Assembly (NCBI RefSeq): GCF_016584665.1
Contig: NZ_BBJB01000056.1
Span: 55,599 to 119,598, forward strand
DNA length: 64,000 nt
Direction: 5' to 3'
From: Pseudanabaena sp. lw0831
GTDB taxonomy: Bacteria > Cyanobacteriota > Cyanobacteriia > Pseudanabaenales > Pseudanabaenaceae
The position numbers and the translations under genes were made by a program. The notes below the pieces were generated by a model. That model saw only the letters and a list, made by a program, of their open reading frames with translations, was not told where the DNA came from and searched no databases. Shown piece after piece: positions 45,687 through 53,830 of the stretch (position 1 is the stretch's first letter; every line of letters begins with the position of its first letter).

Positions 45687-46904
45687 TTATGTTTTCGCCA
45701 AGGCTTTTGTAAACATATCCTGCCATAACAAAATAAGTCGTGACCATCCAAAACGCACTTGAATATCTTTGAGTCCGCGCTGCCCCAATTCCTCTGCTCG
45801 AACAGGATCGGCAATTAGCTCAATAATTGATTGAGAGAGAGCTTCAGGATCTTTTTCATTCACTAGTAACCCTGTAACACCAGATTGAATAACATCAACA
45901 ATACCGCCAACAGCACTGGCAATTACAGGCTTTTCGTGAGCTAATGCTTCAATCATAACAATCCCTAAGCCTTCGGTATCTCCTTTGCTATCTACAATAG
46001 CTGGTAAAACAAAAATATTGCAAGATGCATACTCATTCGCTAATTCTTCTTTACTCACAAACCCCAAGAAATCAATTACTTTCTCAAGTTTTAGTTCTTG
46101 GCATTGCTGCTTGATCTCCTGTTCTAAGATCCCTTTACCCACAATGCGTAAACGTACTGGATATTTGCTAAGAACTAACGGTAAAGCCTCTAGTAAATAC
46201 CGCAGCCCTTTCCGTTCATCCAGCCTTCCTACAAACAAAAGTTTGGTATCTTCTTCAAGATTTCTCACGCAAGGAGCTTTAGGCTCAATTGTTAAGCCAT
46301 AGGGGATGACACTAACATCTCCACTGTAGAGCTTTTGAATTAGAGCTTGTGTAAATGAAGAATTTGCCGTGACGCTCTTAGCCATTGGTATTTGCCATCG
46401 CAAGATAGCCCCAACAAAACTAAATTTTTTAGCTAGCAGAAGCTCAGCTCCATGAAAGCTAAAAAGCATAGGAATGCCAAGTAGTTTATTTACAGGATAA
46501 GCCATCAAACCATGAGGAAATGGCCAGTTAACATGGATTAAGTCAGGTTTTTGTTTTTTACATAGCCAAAACAGTTGCCATGCCCCAAGCACAATATATA
46601 AAAGGGCAACTAGTATATATAAAGGTTGCTTTTGTAGTTTTGTGGGTGCACCGTCCCGAACTAGATTTTCAAACCGTTTAAAAAAGTATCGAAATCGATA
46701 AACTTCAATATCATCTAAGCTATGAGTCTGTGACCCTTCGTAAGCTGGGGCGAAAATTGTAAATCGGATTCCAAGCGATCGCATCTGCAAAACTGTTTCA
46801 CGGATAAATGCTCCATGATTACCATCAGGTGTGGTGGGATAAACCGATGAGATTACAAGGATATGTTTGTCACGAAGATCAATAGACATAAGTAAAGTGC
46901 TCAA
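45687..46904 (-). CDS. Family 4 glycosyltransferase
   Basis: The 405-aa GT-B enzyme has an N-terminal Rossmann half (ILVISSVYPTTPDGNHGAFIRETV) and a C-terminal half with LLFVGRLDERKGLRYLLEAL, RLRIVGKGILEQEI and the nucleotide-sugar motif TEGLGIVMIEALAHEKPVIASAVGG (E-x7-E). GT4 enzymes are retaining and build capsules, exopolysaccharide or glycolipids. It is at the upstream end of the minus-strand glycan genes. A start at 46889 is also possible. Confidence 0.9.
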   Translation of the reverse strand: MSTLLMSIDLRDKHILVISSVYPTTPDGNHGAFIRETVLQMRSLGIRFTIFAPAYEGSQTHSLDDIEVYRFRYFFKRFENLVRDGAPTKLQKQPLYILVALLYIVLGAWQLFWLCKKQKPDLIHVNWPFPHGLMAYPVNKLLGIPMLFSFHGAELLLAKKFSFVGAILRWQIPMAKSVTANSSFTQALIQKLYSGDVSVIPYGLTIEPKAPCVRNLEEDTKLLFVGRLDERKGLRYLLEALPLVLSKYPVRLRIVGKGILEQEIKQQCQELKLEKVIDFLGFVSKEELANEYASCNIFVLPAIVDSKGDTEGLGIVMIEALAHEKPVIASAVGGIVDVIQSGVTGLLVNEKDPEALSQSIIELIADPVRAEELGQRGLKDIQVRFGWSRLILLWQDMFTKALAKT

Positions 46905-47240
46905 AATAATGTTCTAATGATTTATTTATGAAATTTAAACCGAATAAATCCATGCAAAAATTTGCCATCGATTTTTATTTCATAAATTATTTTTTAAATG
47001 AACATTCGCCGATGGATGGCTTTCATTATGCGGGATTCGCAGCAAGTCTTTGGGGTTATAAATCCCACACAGCATAGAAAGACTTAACTAAAAGCTTGTC
47101 TGATATCTTCTGACAAAATTTGTCTAAGCCAAAATACATAGAATGAAATATTATTTTATAAAGTATTTTATGAAAAATCATGAATAAATAATATAAATTA
47201 TGATTTACAAAACCAGAACATTACATAGCCTTCTATCTTT
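46905..47240. other. Divergent promoter region of two glycosyltransferase genes
   Basis: No gene is seen in these 336 AT-rich bases. A short inverted repeat (TTTATGAAAT and ATTTCATAAA, about 45 bases apart, near 46927-46985) is present but weak. Promoters for the divergent GT4 and GT2 genes should lie here; I cannot place them. Confidence 0.4.
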
Positions 47241-48053
47241 ATGTCAGGATCTTCAATGCTTACAGCTAATCTACCTCAACAACTGCCTTTAGAAAGTCGG
47301 TCTGTAACCATTGTCATTCCTGCATTAAATGAGGAAGGTAACCTTGAAAGACTTTTTCATTTAATTGAAAAAGCATTTTTGCGTCTGGGATTTACTTTGC
47401 CTGTAGTCCTGATTGATGATGGAAGTACTGATGAAAGTCCCCGGATTTTAGCTCAGTTACAGCAAAAACATGATTTTTTGACAGTAATTACTCATCCTCA
47501 ACGACTTGGGGTAACAGGTGTATGGAAAACTGCGATCTCTAATACCAAAAACGATTGGATTCTTTGGGGACAAGCAGATTTGGAATCTAATCCTGAGTTG
47601 GATATTCCCTTATTATTAGAAGCTTGTACTAATGAAGTCCACGGAGTAGCAGGGTGGAGACAAAATCGTGGGGATGGTAAAAAACTGGCTTCTAAGGTAG
47701 CAAATACAACATGCCGTCTTCTCTTTGGCTTAAAAATTCACGATATGAACTGGATCAAGCTTGTACCTAGAGAATTAGTTGCTGCTCTTCCTATGGATGT
47801 TGTTACTCATCGTTATTTGCTGGCTGTTTTATCTGGCTTGGGTTACAACATTACAGAGGTTCCTACCCCTTGGTTCCCTCGATATTCTGGATATACTAAG
47901 TTCGGTAAAAAACGCTTGCTGACCTCTAGCTTCGATTTTATTAGAGCATTTAGTTGGTTTATCAGTAAACGATTTTCTAGAACAAGTTCTGATTCTACAA
48001 GTCCTGAGAAGGAAAATTTGGCATATCCACCAAATTTTCCTTCTCAGAATTAA
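47241..48053 (+). CDS. Family 2 glycosyltransferase (dolichol-phosphate-mannose-synthase-like)
   Basis: The 270-aa protein has the DPM1-like core: VTIVIPALNEEGNLERLFHLIE, VVLIDDGSTDESPRIL, ILWGQADLESNPELDIP in place of the usual D-x-D, and RQNRGDGKKLASKVANTTCRLLFGLKIHDMNW with a GLKIHDMN variant of the family's D-x-x-C/N motif. It ends without membrane helices, so it is of the soluble Type III-like group. It could make the lipid-linked sugar used by the GT39 enzyme; this is inference from context. ATG 47256 is an alternative start. Confidence 0.82.
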   Translation: MSGSSMLTANLPQQLPLESRSVTIVIPALNEEGNLERLFHLIEKAFLRLGFTLPVVLIDDGSTDESPRILAQLQQKHDFLTVITHPQRLGVTGVWKTAISNTKNDWILWGQADLESNPELDIPLLLEACTNEVHGVAGWRQNRGDGKKLASKVANTTCRLLFGLKIHDMNWIKLVPRELVAALPMDVVTHRYLLAVLSGLGYNITEVPTPWFPRYSGYTKFGKKRLLTSSFDFIRAFSWFISKRFSRTSSDSTSPEKENLAYPPNFPSQN

Positions 48054-48083
48054 TAACAATTTTTATGCGCCGCTAAAAAGCTT

Positions 48084-48138
48084 AAAATCCAAAAAGGCAA
48101 AGCGCCCGCTACGCGGGCACTTTGCCTTTTTGGATTTT
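48084..48138. terminator. 26-bp-stem bidirectional terminator
   Basis: Arms 48084-48109 and 48113-48138 pair at 25 of 26 positions around TAC, between the convergent GT2 and hom genes. Confidence 0.85.
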
Positions 48139-48149
48139 ATACTTATTAC

Positions 48150-49445
48150 TCACAAAACTCGTAGTACTGTCGGAATGCTGTGTAAGGTTGGTAACTCGCG
48201 GATAGATGCGATCGCTTGCTGGAAGTTATACTCGCTCACCCTTTGGGTTACTACCACAATTTCAGCAAGTCCATCATGAATCGTATTTTTTTGCAAAATT
48301 GCATTCAAGCTAACGCAGTGCTTGCCAAAAGCAGTTCCAAGATCGCCAATTACCCCTGGCTTATCATGGGTTAGCAACCGTGCATAAAACTGCGTTACTG
48401 TATTTTCAATTGGGGCAATTTTAGCGTAATGCTCGTGGGAACAGCCCATCAATTGATTGACGTGATTGGGCATAGATTTCAGGGCTGCGACAACATTAAT
48501 AATATCTGCAACCACGGCGCTAGCAGTTGCGCCTGCACCTGCACCAGGACCAGAGAATACGACTTCACCGATGGGATCTCCTTCAATGCGCACAGCATTG
48601 GTTACGCCATGAATATTTGCAAGCGGATGTTGAATCGGTATTAGCGTTGGATGTACGCGAATTTCCAGATTGCTGTCATCTTTGCCGTCAGTACGTCGCG
48701 CAATGCCTAAGAGCTTAATCGTAAAACCTAACTCTTTGGCATAGCCAATATCAGCACTAGTAATCGAACGAATACCTTCACGATAAATATCTTCAAGTTT
48801 GATGCGATCGCCAAAGGCAAGACTCGCCAAAATTGCCATTTTGTCCGCTGCATCATAGCCATCGACATCAGCTGTAGGATCGGCTTCGGCGTATCCCAAT
48901 TGTTGCGCTTCAGCAAGAGTTGCATCAAAATCTGCGCCTTCAAAATACATCCGACTCAGGATGTAATTGGTCGTGCCATTGACAATCCCTGTTAATTCAC
49001 TAATCCGATTTCCGCCGAGACTTTGTTTCAGTGCTTGGATTACAGGAATACCGCCACATGCGGCAGCTTCCAACATCACATATACGCCCTTTTGTTTTGC
49101 TGCCGTAAAAATTTCATTCCCATGTCTGGCGATTACGGCTTTATTTGCTGTAACAACGTGCTTACCATTGCCGATCGCCTTTAATATCAAACTTTTGGCT
49201 GGCTCGATCCCGCCAACAACCTCAACGACGATATCGATCGCAGGATCATTAACGATCGACTCCAAATCATCTGTGACAATATTGCGATCGATCTCCACAT
49301 CACGCTGCTTAGTTAGCGATCGCACACCCACGCGAGAAATTTCGATATTAGGTAGTAGGGGATGGCGACCCGCAGGGTCTTGGAGAATTTTGGCAACACC
49401 CGTGCCAACTGTTCCTAATCCGAGAAGTCCAACTTTATATGTCAC
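48150..49445 (-). CDS. hom: Homoserine dehydrogenase
   Basis: The 431-aa monofunctional enzyme reduces aspartate semialdehyde to homoserine for threonine, methionine and isoleucine. The N-terminal NAD(P) motif VGLLGLGTVGTGVAKIL, HVVTANKAVIARHG, the catalytic-domain GIVNGTTNYIL and EAQQLGYAEADPTADVDGYDAADKMAILA are all typical. A C-terminal ACT domain (HDKPGVIGDLGTAFGKHCVSLNAI) implies feedback control, probably by threonine. No thrB or thrC is in the window. A perfect 27-bp hairpin lies just upstream at 49519-49575. Confidence 0.96.
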   Translation of the reverse strand: MTYKVGLLGLGTVGTGVAKILQDPAGRHPLLPNIEISRVGVRSLTKQRDVEIDRNIVTDDLESIVNDPAIDIVVEVVGGIEPAKSLILKAIGNGKHVVTANKAVIARHGNEIFTAAKQKGVYVMLEAAACGGIPVIQALKQSLGGNRISELTGIVNGTTNYILSRMYFEGADFDATLAEAQQLGYAEADPTADVDGYDAADKMAILASLAFGDRIKLEDIYREGIRSITSADIGYAKELGFTIKLLGIARRTDGKDDSNLEIRVHPTLIPIQHPLANIHGVTNAVRIEGDPIGEVVFSGPGAGAGATASAVVADIINVVAALKSMPNHVNQLMGCSHEHYAKIAPIENTVTQFYARLLTHDKPGVIGDLGTAFGKHCVSLNAILQKNTIHDGLAEIVVVTQRVSEYNFQQAIASIRELPTLHSIPTVLRVL

Positions 49446-49518
49446 AGTCTTAATTTATTTTGATTTTTGTCGATTTCTATTAGCTTTTATTGTAGTTTTT
49501 TTGGGACGCGATGAATTT

Positions 49519-49575
49519 TAAAACCCAGAAAGTAGAAGGGGGCGCTTTGCGCCCCCTTCTACTTTCTGGGTTTTA
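49519..49575. repeat. Perfect 27-bp hairpin
   Basis: Arms 49519-49545 and 49549-49575 pair exactly around TTT, with GGGGGCGC at the apex. The base TAAAACCCA matches the hairpin at 19431, but the middle does not. Confidence 0.9.
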
Positions 49576-49586
49576 TATGATCAAGA

Positions 49587-49937
49587 TTAAGCAGCTACAG
49601 CAAATGCATCTTGAGAATTTCTATGCAATTCTTTAGCAATCGCAATATTTTGTTTCATATTTAAATCTGTAGCGATCGCTAACTGATAGCAGGGAATAGT
49701 ATCACTCTGAATTGAACCCGAAATTACCCCTTCACACACTTCTAAAAAAGCATCAGCAGATGTAGAGAATTGAATGCATTGATTTGGTAGGACGACTCTC
49801 TCAAAAAAAGCAACATTAGTTTGCGATATGCGAATAATTTGCATTATTTCGCTTTCGTTGCGATAAATACAAGTTATTTGATTAAGCTGATTTTCTAAGT
49901 TATCGGGGTTGATCTTACGTGATTGAATATTAAACAT
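49587..49937 (-). CDS. DUF1830 family protein
   Basis: The 116-aa protein contains ITCIYRNESEIMQIIRISQTNVAFFERVVLPNQCIQFSTSADAFLEV and SDTIPCYQLAI, matching the cyanobacterial DUF1830 family (CxYxN...FERVVFPG...DTIPC). The N-terminal extension (NIQSRKINPDNLENQLNQ) and the C-terminal tail are not conserved-looking. Function unknown. Confidence 0.75.
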   Translation of the reverse strand: MFNIQSRKINPDNLENQLNQITCIYRNESEIMQIIRISQTNVAFFERVVLPNQCIQFSTSADAFLEVCEGVISGSIQSDTIPCYQLAIATDLNMKQNIAIAKELHRNSQDAFAVAA

Positions 49938-50065
49938 TTTCTTAAAACCTGTTAGTAGCTACTAACTTTGCCAATCTATGATCCCAGATTATTAGATAGT
50001 CCCATGACTAGCAGTGACCTAGCGCACATATTCCAAGTTTCTTAAGCTTTGGGATCGCTTTTTCA

Positions 50066-50098
50066 ACTAAATAAAAAAACTTCGTTTTTTATTTAGTT
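50066..50098 (-). terminator. A/T-rich hairpin terminator
   Basis: An AACTAAATAAAAAAC-type stem with the loop TTC and one unpaired A; the minus-strand stop at 50093 lies in one arm. Confidence 0.65.
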
Positions 50099-50773
50099 AG
50101 TAATTTTTTGCGATCTCTTGACCATGTACTTAGTCAGATCTACAAAGGTATCGCGACGCAAATAAGGATAATCTCCAACCCATAGATTGTATTGAGGAAT
50201 ATATGCATCAGAGGTGATGCGACTAACCCGTCCAAAACGGCGATCATTAGAAAATAGCAACAAATATACTGTTTGATCAGGTCTAATCCTTTTGAGTTCT
50301 CGCTTCATCGGTAATCGCAAAGTGGTCACAAACTCGGTCTCATCTCCAAGCTCAATATTTAAAAAACTTTCCGCGTCATAGCTAACATCCATGCGTCCCC
50401 GCGAGTCTACTTTTTCAGCACGAGCCAGCACTTCTTGAGAGACATACACATCCAACACTTCAGCCTGCCAAAATCCACAATAGGCAAAACGCCGCAACTT
50501 GGCATTACGAAAGCTCGCTAGGGCAATTGGCTCCAACATCCAATACAATCCACCCAATGCTGCACATACAAACATAATTAAGGCGGCAAAACTACTGGGA
50601 TTATTCTCGTGAACACGGTTATAGAGAATTGTGAACACAATCACACAAGCGATCGAAATAGCTATACGACGAAATACACTCTGTCCATCGCCCCAGTAAT
50701 ATTGATACTGCTCTGAGGTGGGTACGGCAGGAATAAGCTCATCAAAATTTTTGCGCTTGAGTGGGGTAATCAT
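50093..50773 (-). CDS. Two-helix membrane protein, cyanobacterial conserved
   Basis: The 226-aa protein has two hydrophobic helices (ISIACVIVFTILYNRV and FAALIMFVCAALGGLYWML) followed by a soluble domain (FWQAEVLDVYVSQEVLARAEKVDSRGRMDVS ... FVTTLRLPMKRELKRIRPDQTVYLLLFSNDRRFGRVSRI). Homologues are sometimes labelled phosphate ABC-transporter permease, but nothing here resembles a permease. Its start overlaps the end of the sugar-kinase gene by four bases, so the two are co-translated. Confidence 0.65.
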   Translation of the reverse strand: MITPLKRKNFDELIPAVPTSEQYQYYWGDGQSVFRRIAISIACVIVFTILYNRVHENNPSSFAALIMFVCAALGGLYWMLEPIALASFRNAKLRRFAYCGFWQAEVLDVYVSQEVLARAEKVDSRGRMDVSYDAESFLNIELGDETEFVTTLRLPMKRELKRIRPDQTVYLLLFSNDRRFGRVSRITSDAYIPQYNLWVGDYPYLRRDTFVDLTKYMVKRSQKITN

Positions 50774-52050
50774 AGGGATATTTTAGCTAATAACGCAGCA
50801 CCATAAGCCGCTTCAGTTTGGATCGCTTGTTGCATAGGGATTTGTAAATAGCGATCGCGTATTTTTGCCCAAATCTGATTTTTTGCTCCCCCACCTGCGG
50901 TATAAATTTGCTGAATCGGTGAAGACCCTAATTCTTGCAAAAGTTTATAGCCCTGAGCCTCAATTCTTGCCATACTTTCCAGCAATCCATGCAAAAACTC
51001 TACAGGATCATCAGGACGTGGTTTTAATCTTGGCGCGAGGTTGGGATCGTTAATCGGAAAGCGATCGCCTTTTTTGGGCAAGGGATAATAGTCTAGCGAA
51101 CTAGAAATATTCGGATCAATGCGATCGCTCAACTCTTGTAACTGCTGATCTGTAAAAAATTGTCGCAATACTGCCCCACCGACATTTGAAGCCCCACCGA
51201 CTAACCATAAACAGCCCAACTCACGATGCTCAAACCGATGGCTATAGATACCATAACGCGCATCATTGATCGGGCGATCGCTTAAAACTTTCAGCACCAT
51301 CGTCGATCCAAGCGAAGTAACCGCTGTACCGATCTCTGGTTTCATCGTCCCAATACTAGCTAAAAAAGCAGCATTACTATCAGTCGTTCCCGCACCGATC
51401 TCACAATCAAGTGACAAATTTAATTTTGAGGCGATCTCCTCCTGAATTATTCCTACAGTTTTACTAGGCGCAAATACTTCAGGCAAAATTACCGCAGGGT
51501 TTCGTAACGCCCAATCTTTTAGCCAATTAGGATAGTTTAAAAGCATGGGATCGTAACCTAATTTCAGAGCATTGTGATAATCACTCAAGCCCAATTTGCC
51601 ATGTAGCAGATAACCCAGCCAATCAGCTTGATGCAGCAAATACAAACTTGAGAATAAAGGTTGCAGCCCTTCGTTCTCAAGAAATAAAACTAATTTGGCA
51701 AGACTCGAAGTTGCGCTACAGACTGAATGTTGTGGTGGCACAATTTTTTTCATGTGCTCTAAAACTTCTTGACTACATGCATCGCTATAGATCATTGGTG
51801 GCGCGATCGCTTTCCCCTCGAGATCGCAAATTAAAACCGTTGCGGAAGTACCATCAATGACTATTTTTTTCGTAGTTTGTCTAATTTCCTTTGGCAAACT
51901 AGCAATTACTTCATAAAGTGCCGCTTGCCATGTTTCGTAATCACGAATGTCATATTCAGTGCGAGAGATCGCCACAATTTCGCCATCCATATTAATGGCG
52001 ATCGCTCTTACTCCTGAAGTCCCAAAGTCAATCCCCACAAAGTAGTTCAT
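50770..52050 (-). CDS. FGGY-family carbohydrate kinase, likely D-ribulokinase
   Basis: The 426-aa protein begins with the phosphate-1 loop FVGIDFGTSGVRAIAIN and has KKIVIDGTSATVLICDLEG, AGTTDSNAAFLASIG (catalytic region) and GGASNVGGAVLRQFF, with a C-terminal IYTAGGGAKNQIWAKIRDRYLQIPM, all FGGY-kinase elements. Its size and start resemble the cyanobacterial and plant group shown to phosphorylate D-ribulose, but substrate is not provable here. ATG 52050 fits the family N-terminus. A 15-bp hairpin lies just upstream. Confidence 0.82.
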   Translation of the reverse strand: MNYFVGIDFGTSGVRAIAINMDGEIVAISRTEYDIRDYETWQAALYEVIASLPKEIRQTTKKIVIDGTSATVLICDLEGKAIAPPMIYSDACSQEVLEHMKKIVPPQHSVCSATSSLAKLVLFLENEGLQPLFSSLYLLHQADWLGYLLHGKLGLSDYHNALKLGYDPMLLNYPNWLKDWALRNPAVILPEVFAPSKTVGIIQEEIASKLNLSLDCEIGAGTTDSNAAFLASIGTMKPEIGTAVTSLGSTMVLKVLSDRPINDARYGIYSHRFEHRELGCLWLVGGASNVGGAVLRQFFTDQQLQELSDRIDPNISSSLDYYPLPKKGDRFPINDPNLAPRLKPRPDDPVEFLHGLLESMARIEAQGYKLLQELGSSPIQQIYTAGGGAKNQIWAKIRDRYLQIPMQQAIQTEAAYGAALLAKISL

Positions 52051-52064
52051 AAATTCCTTATAGC

Positions 52065-52097
52065 GAATAGGAGTGACGCTTCGCGTCACTCCTATTC
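52065..52097 (-). terminator. Perfect 15-bp hairpin between DUF3119 and kinase genes
   Basis: Arms 52065-52079 and 52083-52097 pair exactly around TTC. It lies downstream of the minus-strand DUF3119 stop. Confidence 0.8.
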
Positions 52098-52108
52098 TTT
52101 GGGTTGTA

Positions 52109-52513
52109 CTAAGATTTTTTTAAAGGAATATGTTTTTCCAAACAAGTTCTGAGCATTTGTGGATCAAATAAAACTGGCAAGAAATGAATACTTTTTACTT
52201 CTTTAAAATAAAACAAAATCGGAAATCCAAACCAAAACACTTTCCAATCTTGCCATTCTTGATAGGGAAAAGTACGGAATTTTTCTTGCGATCGATAAAC
52301 ATCTAAATCTGTTGCGGTAAATACTAATCGAATCGTAGCTGTTTGATAAACTAAGAACAATCCAAAAATTGCAAATACACCCGCAGCAATCGGTTGAACC
52401 CATATAAGTGGCAATCCTGCCAACACAATTACAATAGATATTGCATAGCTTGGACTTAATTCTGTAGCCTGTGATGCAATATTTGGGTCAACAAAAGGGT
52501 TTGAAGTAGTCAT
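52109..52513 (-). CDS. DUF3119 family membrane protein
   Basis: The 134-aa protein has two hydrophobic helices (ISIVIVLAGLPLIWVQPIAAGVFAIFGLFLVYQ) and a soluble part, RLVFTATDLDVYRSQEKFRTFPYQEWQDWKVFWFGFPILFYFKEVKSIHFLPVLFDPQML. The FPY-x-EWxxWxVFW segment and FDPxxL ending match the cyanobacterial/plastid DUF3119 family. Function unknown. Confidence 0.75.
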   Translation of the reverse strand: MTTSNPFVDPNIASQATELSPSYAISIVIVLAGLPLIWVQPIAAGVFAIFGLFLVYQTATIRLVFTATDLDVYRSQEKFRTFPYQEWQDWKVFWFGFPILFYFKEVKSIHFLPVLFDPQMLRTCLEKHIPLKKS

Positions 52514-52688
52514 AATGATTTAAATTATTGATTTCTATCTATAGATATACATTTAATTTTAAATCTATGGCTAACTTATTGGAATGATAGGATGAATATT
52601 AATAAGCTAATTGTGTGCTTTAGTTTAGTTCGCTCTTCACTAATCGCTACATTATCTTTCCCCTGTAATCTCTATATAAGCTTAGGAA

Positions 52689-52937
52689 ATGTCTATGAAC
52701 TTATCCTCAACAGCGAATGACTTGGATCTCCCTTTGCATGAAGCCGCCAAAGATCCTAAAGTCTGGAGTCACCTCAAACAAGCGATCGCAACCAGTTCAG
52801 GATTTGACAAATGGCAGCGTTCTCGAAACGGTGACCCCAAAGGCGATCCCAAAGATGTTGCCCCAGTACAAGAAAGCGTTCTTGATGATCTCGTTCGTAG
52901 CTACTTACGTGAGACACTAGAAACGTTAGCGTATTAA
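52689..52937 (+). CDS. Small conserved protein upstream of nblB-like gene
   Basis: The 82-aa, mostly helical, charged protein (LPLHEAAKDPKVWSHLKQAIATSSGFDKWQRSR ... VQESVLDDLVRSYLRETLETLAY) has no recognisable domain. It is 15 bases upstream of the HEAT-repeat gene, so the two are likely one operon. ATG 52695 is an alternative start. Confidence 0.6.
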   Translation: MSMNLSSTANDLDLPLHEAAKDPKVWSHLKQAIATSSGFDKWQRSRNGDPKGDPKDVAPVQESVLDDLVRSYLRETLETLAY

Positions 52938-52952
52938 TTGCGAGATTTTCTT

Positions 52953-53630
52953 GTGAGCGAAACATTAGAAACTCAGTTTGAATCCTTAAGAGAGCAACTA
53001 GCAACTGATGATATGGGTGTTCGGATGAAAGCCCTTCATGCTAGTCGCTCTCTTCCCATTTCTGAGAGATTTACTTTACTCTCGATCGCGGCGATCGATC
53101 CCTATGCCCGCATCCGATATGATGCAGTTAGCCAAATTGGGACAGTCGGCACTGTTGATTTAGAAAAGTCCTTAGAAATTTTAAGCGATCGCCTATCGAT
53201 CGATCCTGAAATTGATGTACGTGCAGCAGCGGCAGCTTCACTTGGTTCTCTACAACTTACCCAATCCTTTGATCTGCTTAAAACTGCCTACGAGTCCACC
53301 AACGACTGGATGTTTCAATTTAGCATCATTGCTGCGATCGGCGAGCTAGGCAATCCTCGAGGCTTTGAGTTACTTACCGAGGCATTACAAAGTCCTAATG
53401 AACTCGTTAAAATCGCTGCGATCGGATCTCTTGGCGATCTTGGTAATCCCGCATCGGTGTCACTCTTGTTACCTCTGATCGAAGATCCCGATTGGCAAAT
53501 CCGACATCGAGTTGCCCAGTCTCTCGTCCAGCTCGGTGGCTCTGAAGCCAAAGTTGCTTTAGAAAAGCTTGCCAATGATCCAATGCCCCAAGTCGCTGAA
53601 GCAACGCGATCGTTTCTAGCATCAAAATGA
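52953..53630 (+). CDS. nblB: NblB-like HEAT-repeat protein
   Basis: The 225-aa protein is built of HEAT/armadillo-like repeats (VRMKALHASRSLPISERFTLLSIAAIDPYARIRYDAVSQIG, DVRAAAAASLGSLQ, IAAIGELGNPRGFELL, IAAIGSLGDLGNPASVSLLLPLIEDPDWQIRHRVAQSLVQLGG). This is the architecture of NblB, which helps detach chromophores in phycobilisome degradation, and of phycobilin lyases of the CpcE type. I assign NblB-like by length and repeat pattern. The start is a GTG at 52953; TTG 52938 is less likely. Confidence 0.72.
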   Translation: MSETLETQFESLREQLATDDMGVRMKALHASRSLPISERFTLLSIAAIDPYARIRYDAVSQIGTVGTVDLEKSLEILSDRLSIDPEIDVRAAAAASLGSLQLTQSFDLLKTAYESTNDWMFQFSIIAAIGELGNPRGFELLTEALQSPNELVKIAAIGSLGDLGNPASVSLLLPLIEDPDWQIRHRVAQSLVQLGGSEAKVALEKLANDPMPQVAEATRSFLASK

Positions 53631-53729
53631 ATAACCCCGCCGCAAGCGGAAGGGGTATCAAATTCTTTTTTACTAGAATTACTCACACCGCAGAGCGGTG
53701 GGGTATTTACCCTCTTAGTTTAAATAAAA

Positions 53730-53776
53730 AAACAAAATCGCGGCGGTGGGCTTTGCCCACCACCGCGATTTTGTTT
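53730..53776. terminator. 22-bp-stem bidirectional terminator
   Basis: Arms 53730-53751 and 53755-53776 pair at 21 of 22 positions around TTT, between the convergent nblB-like and porin genes. A smaller GCGAGGCG-type hairpin follows at 53780-53810, next to the porin stop at 53831. Confidence 0.82.
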
Positions 53777-53830
53777 CTGCAAAGCGAGGCGTTTTACGCG
53801 TCGCTTTTTTAGGTTTTAATCAACCAAGTT

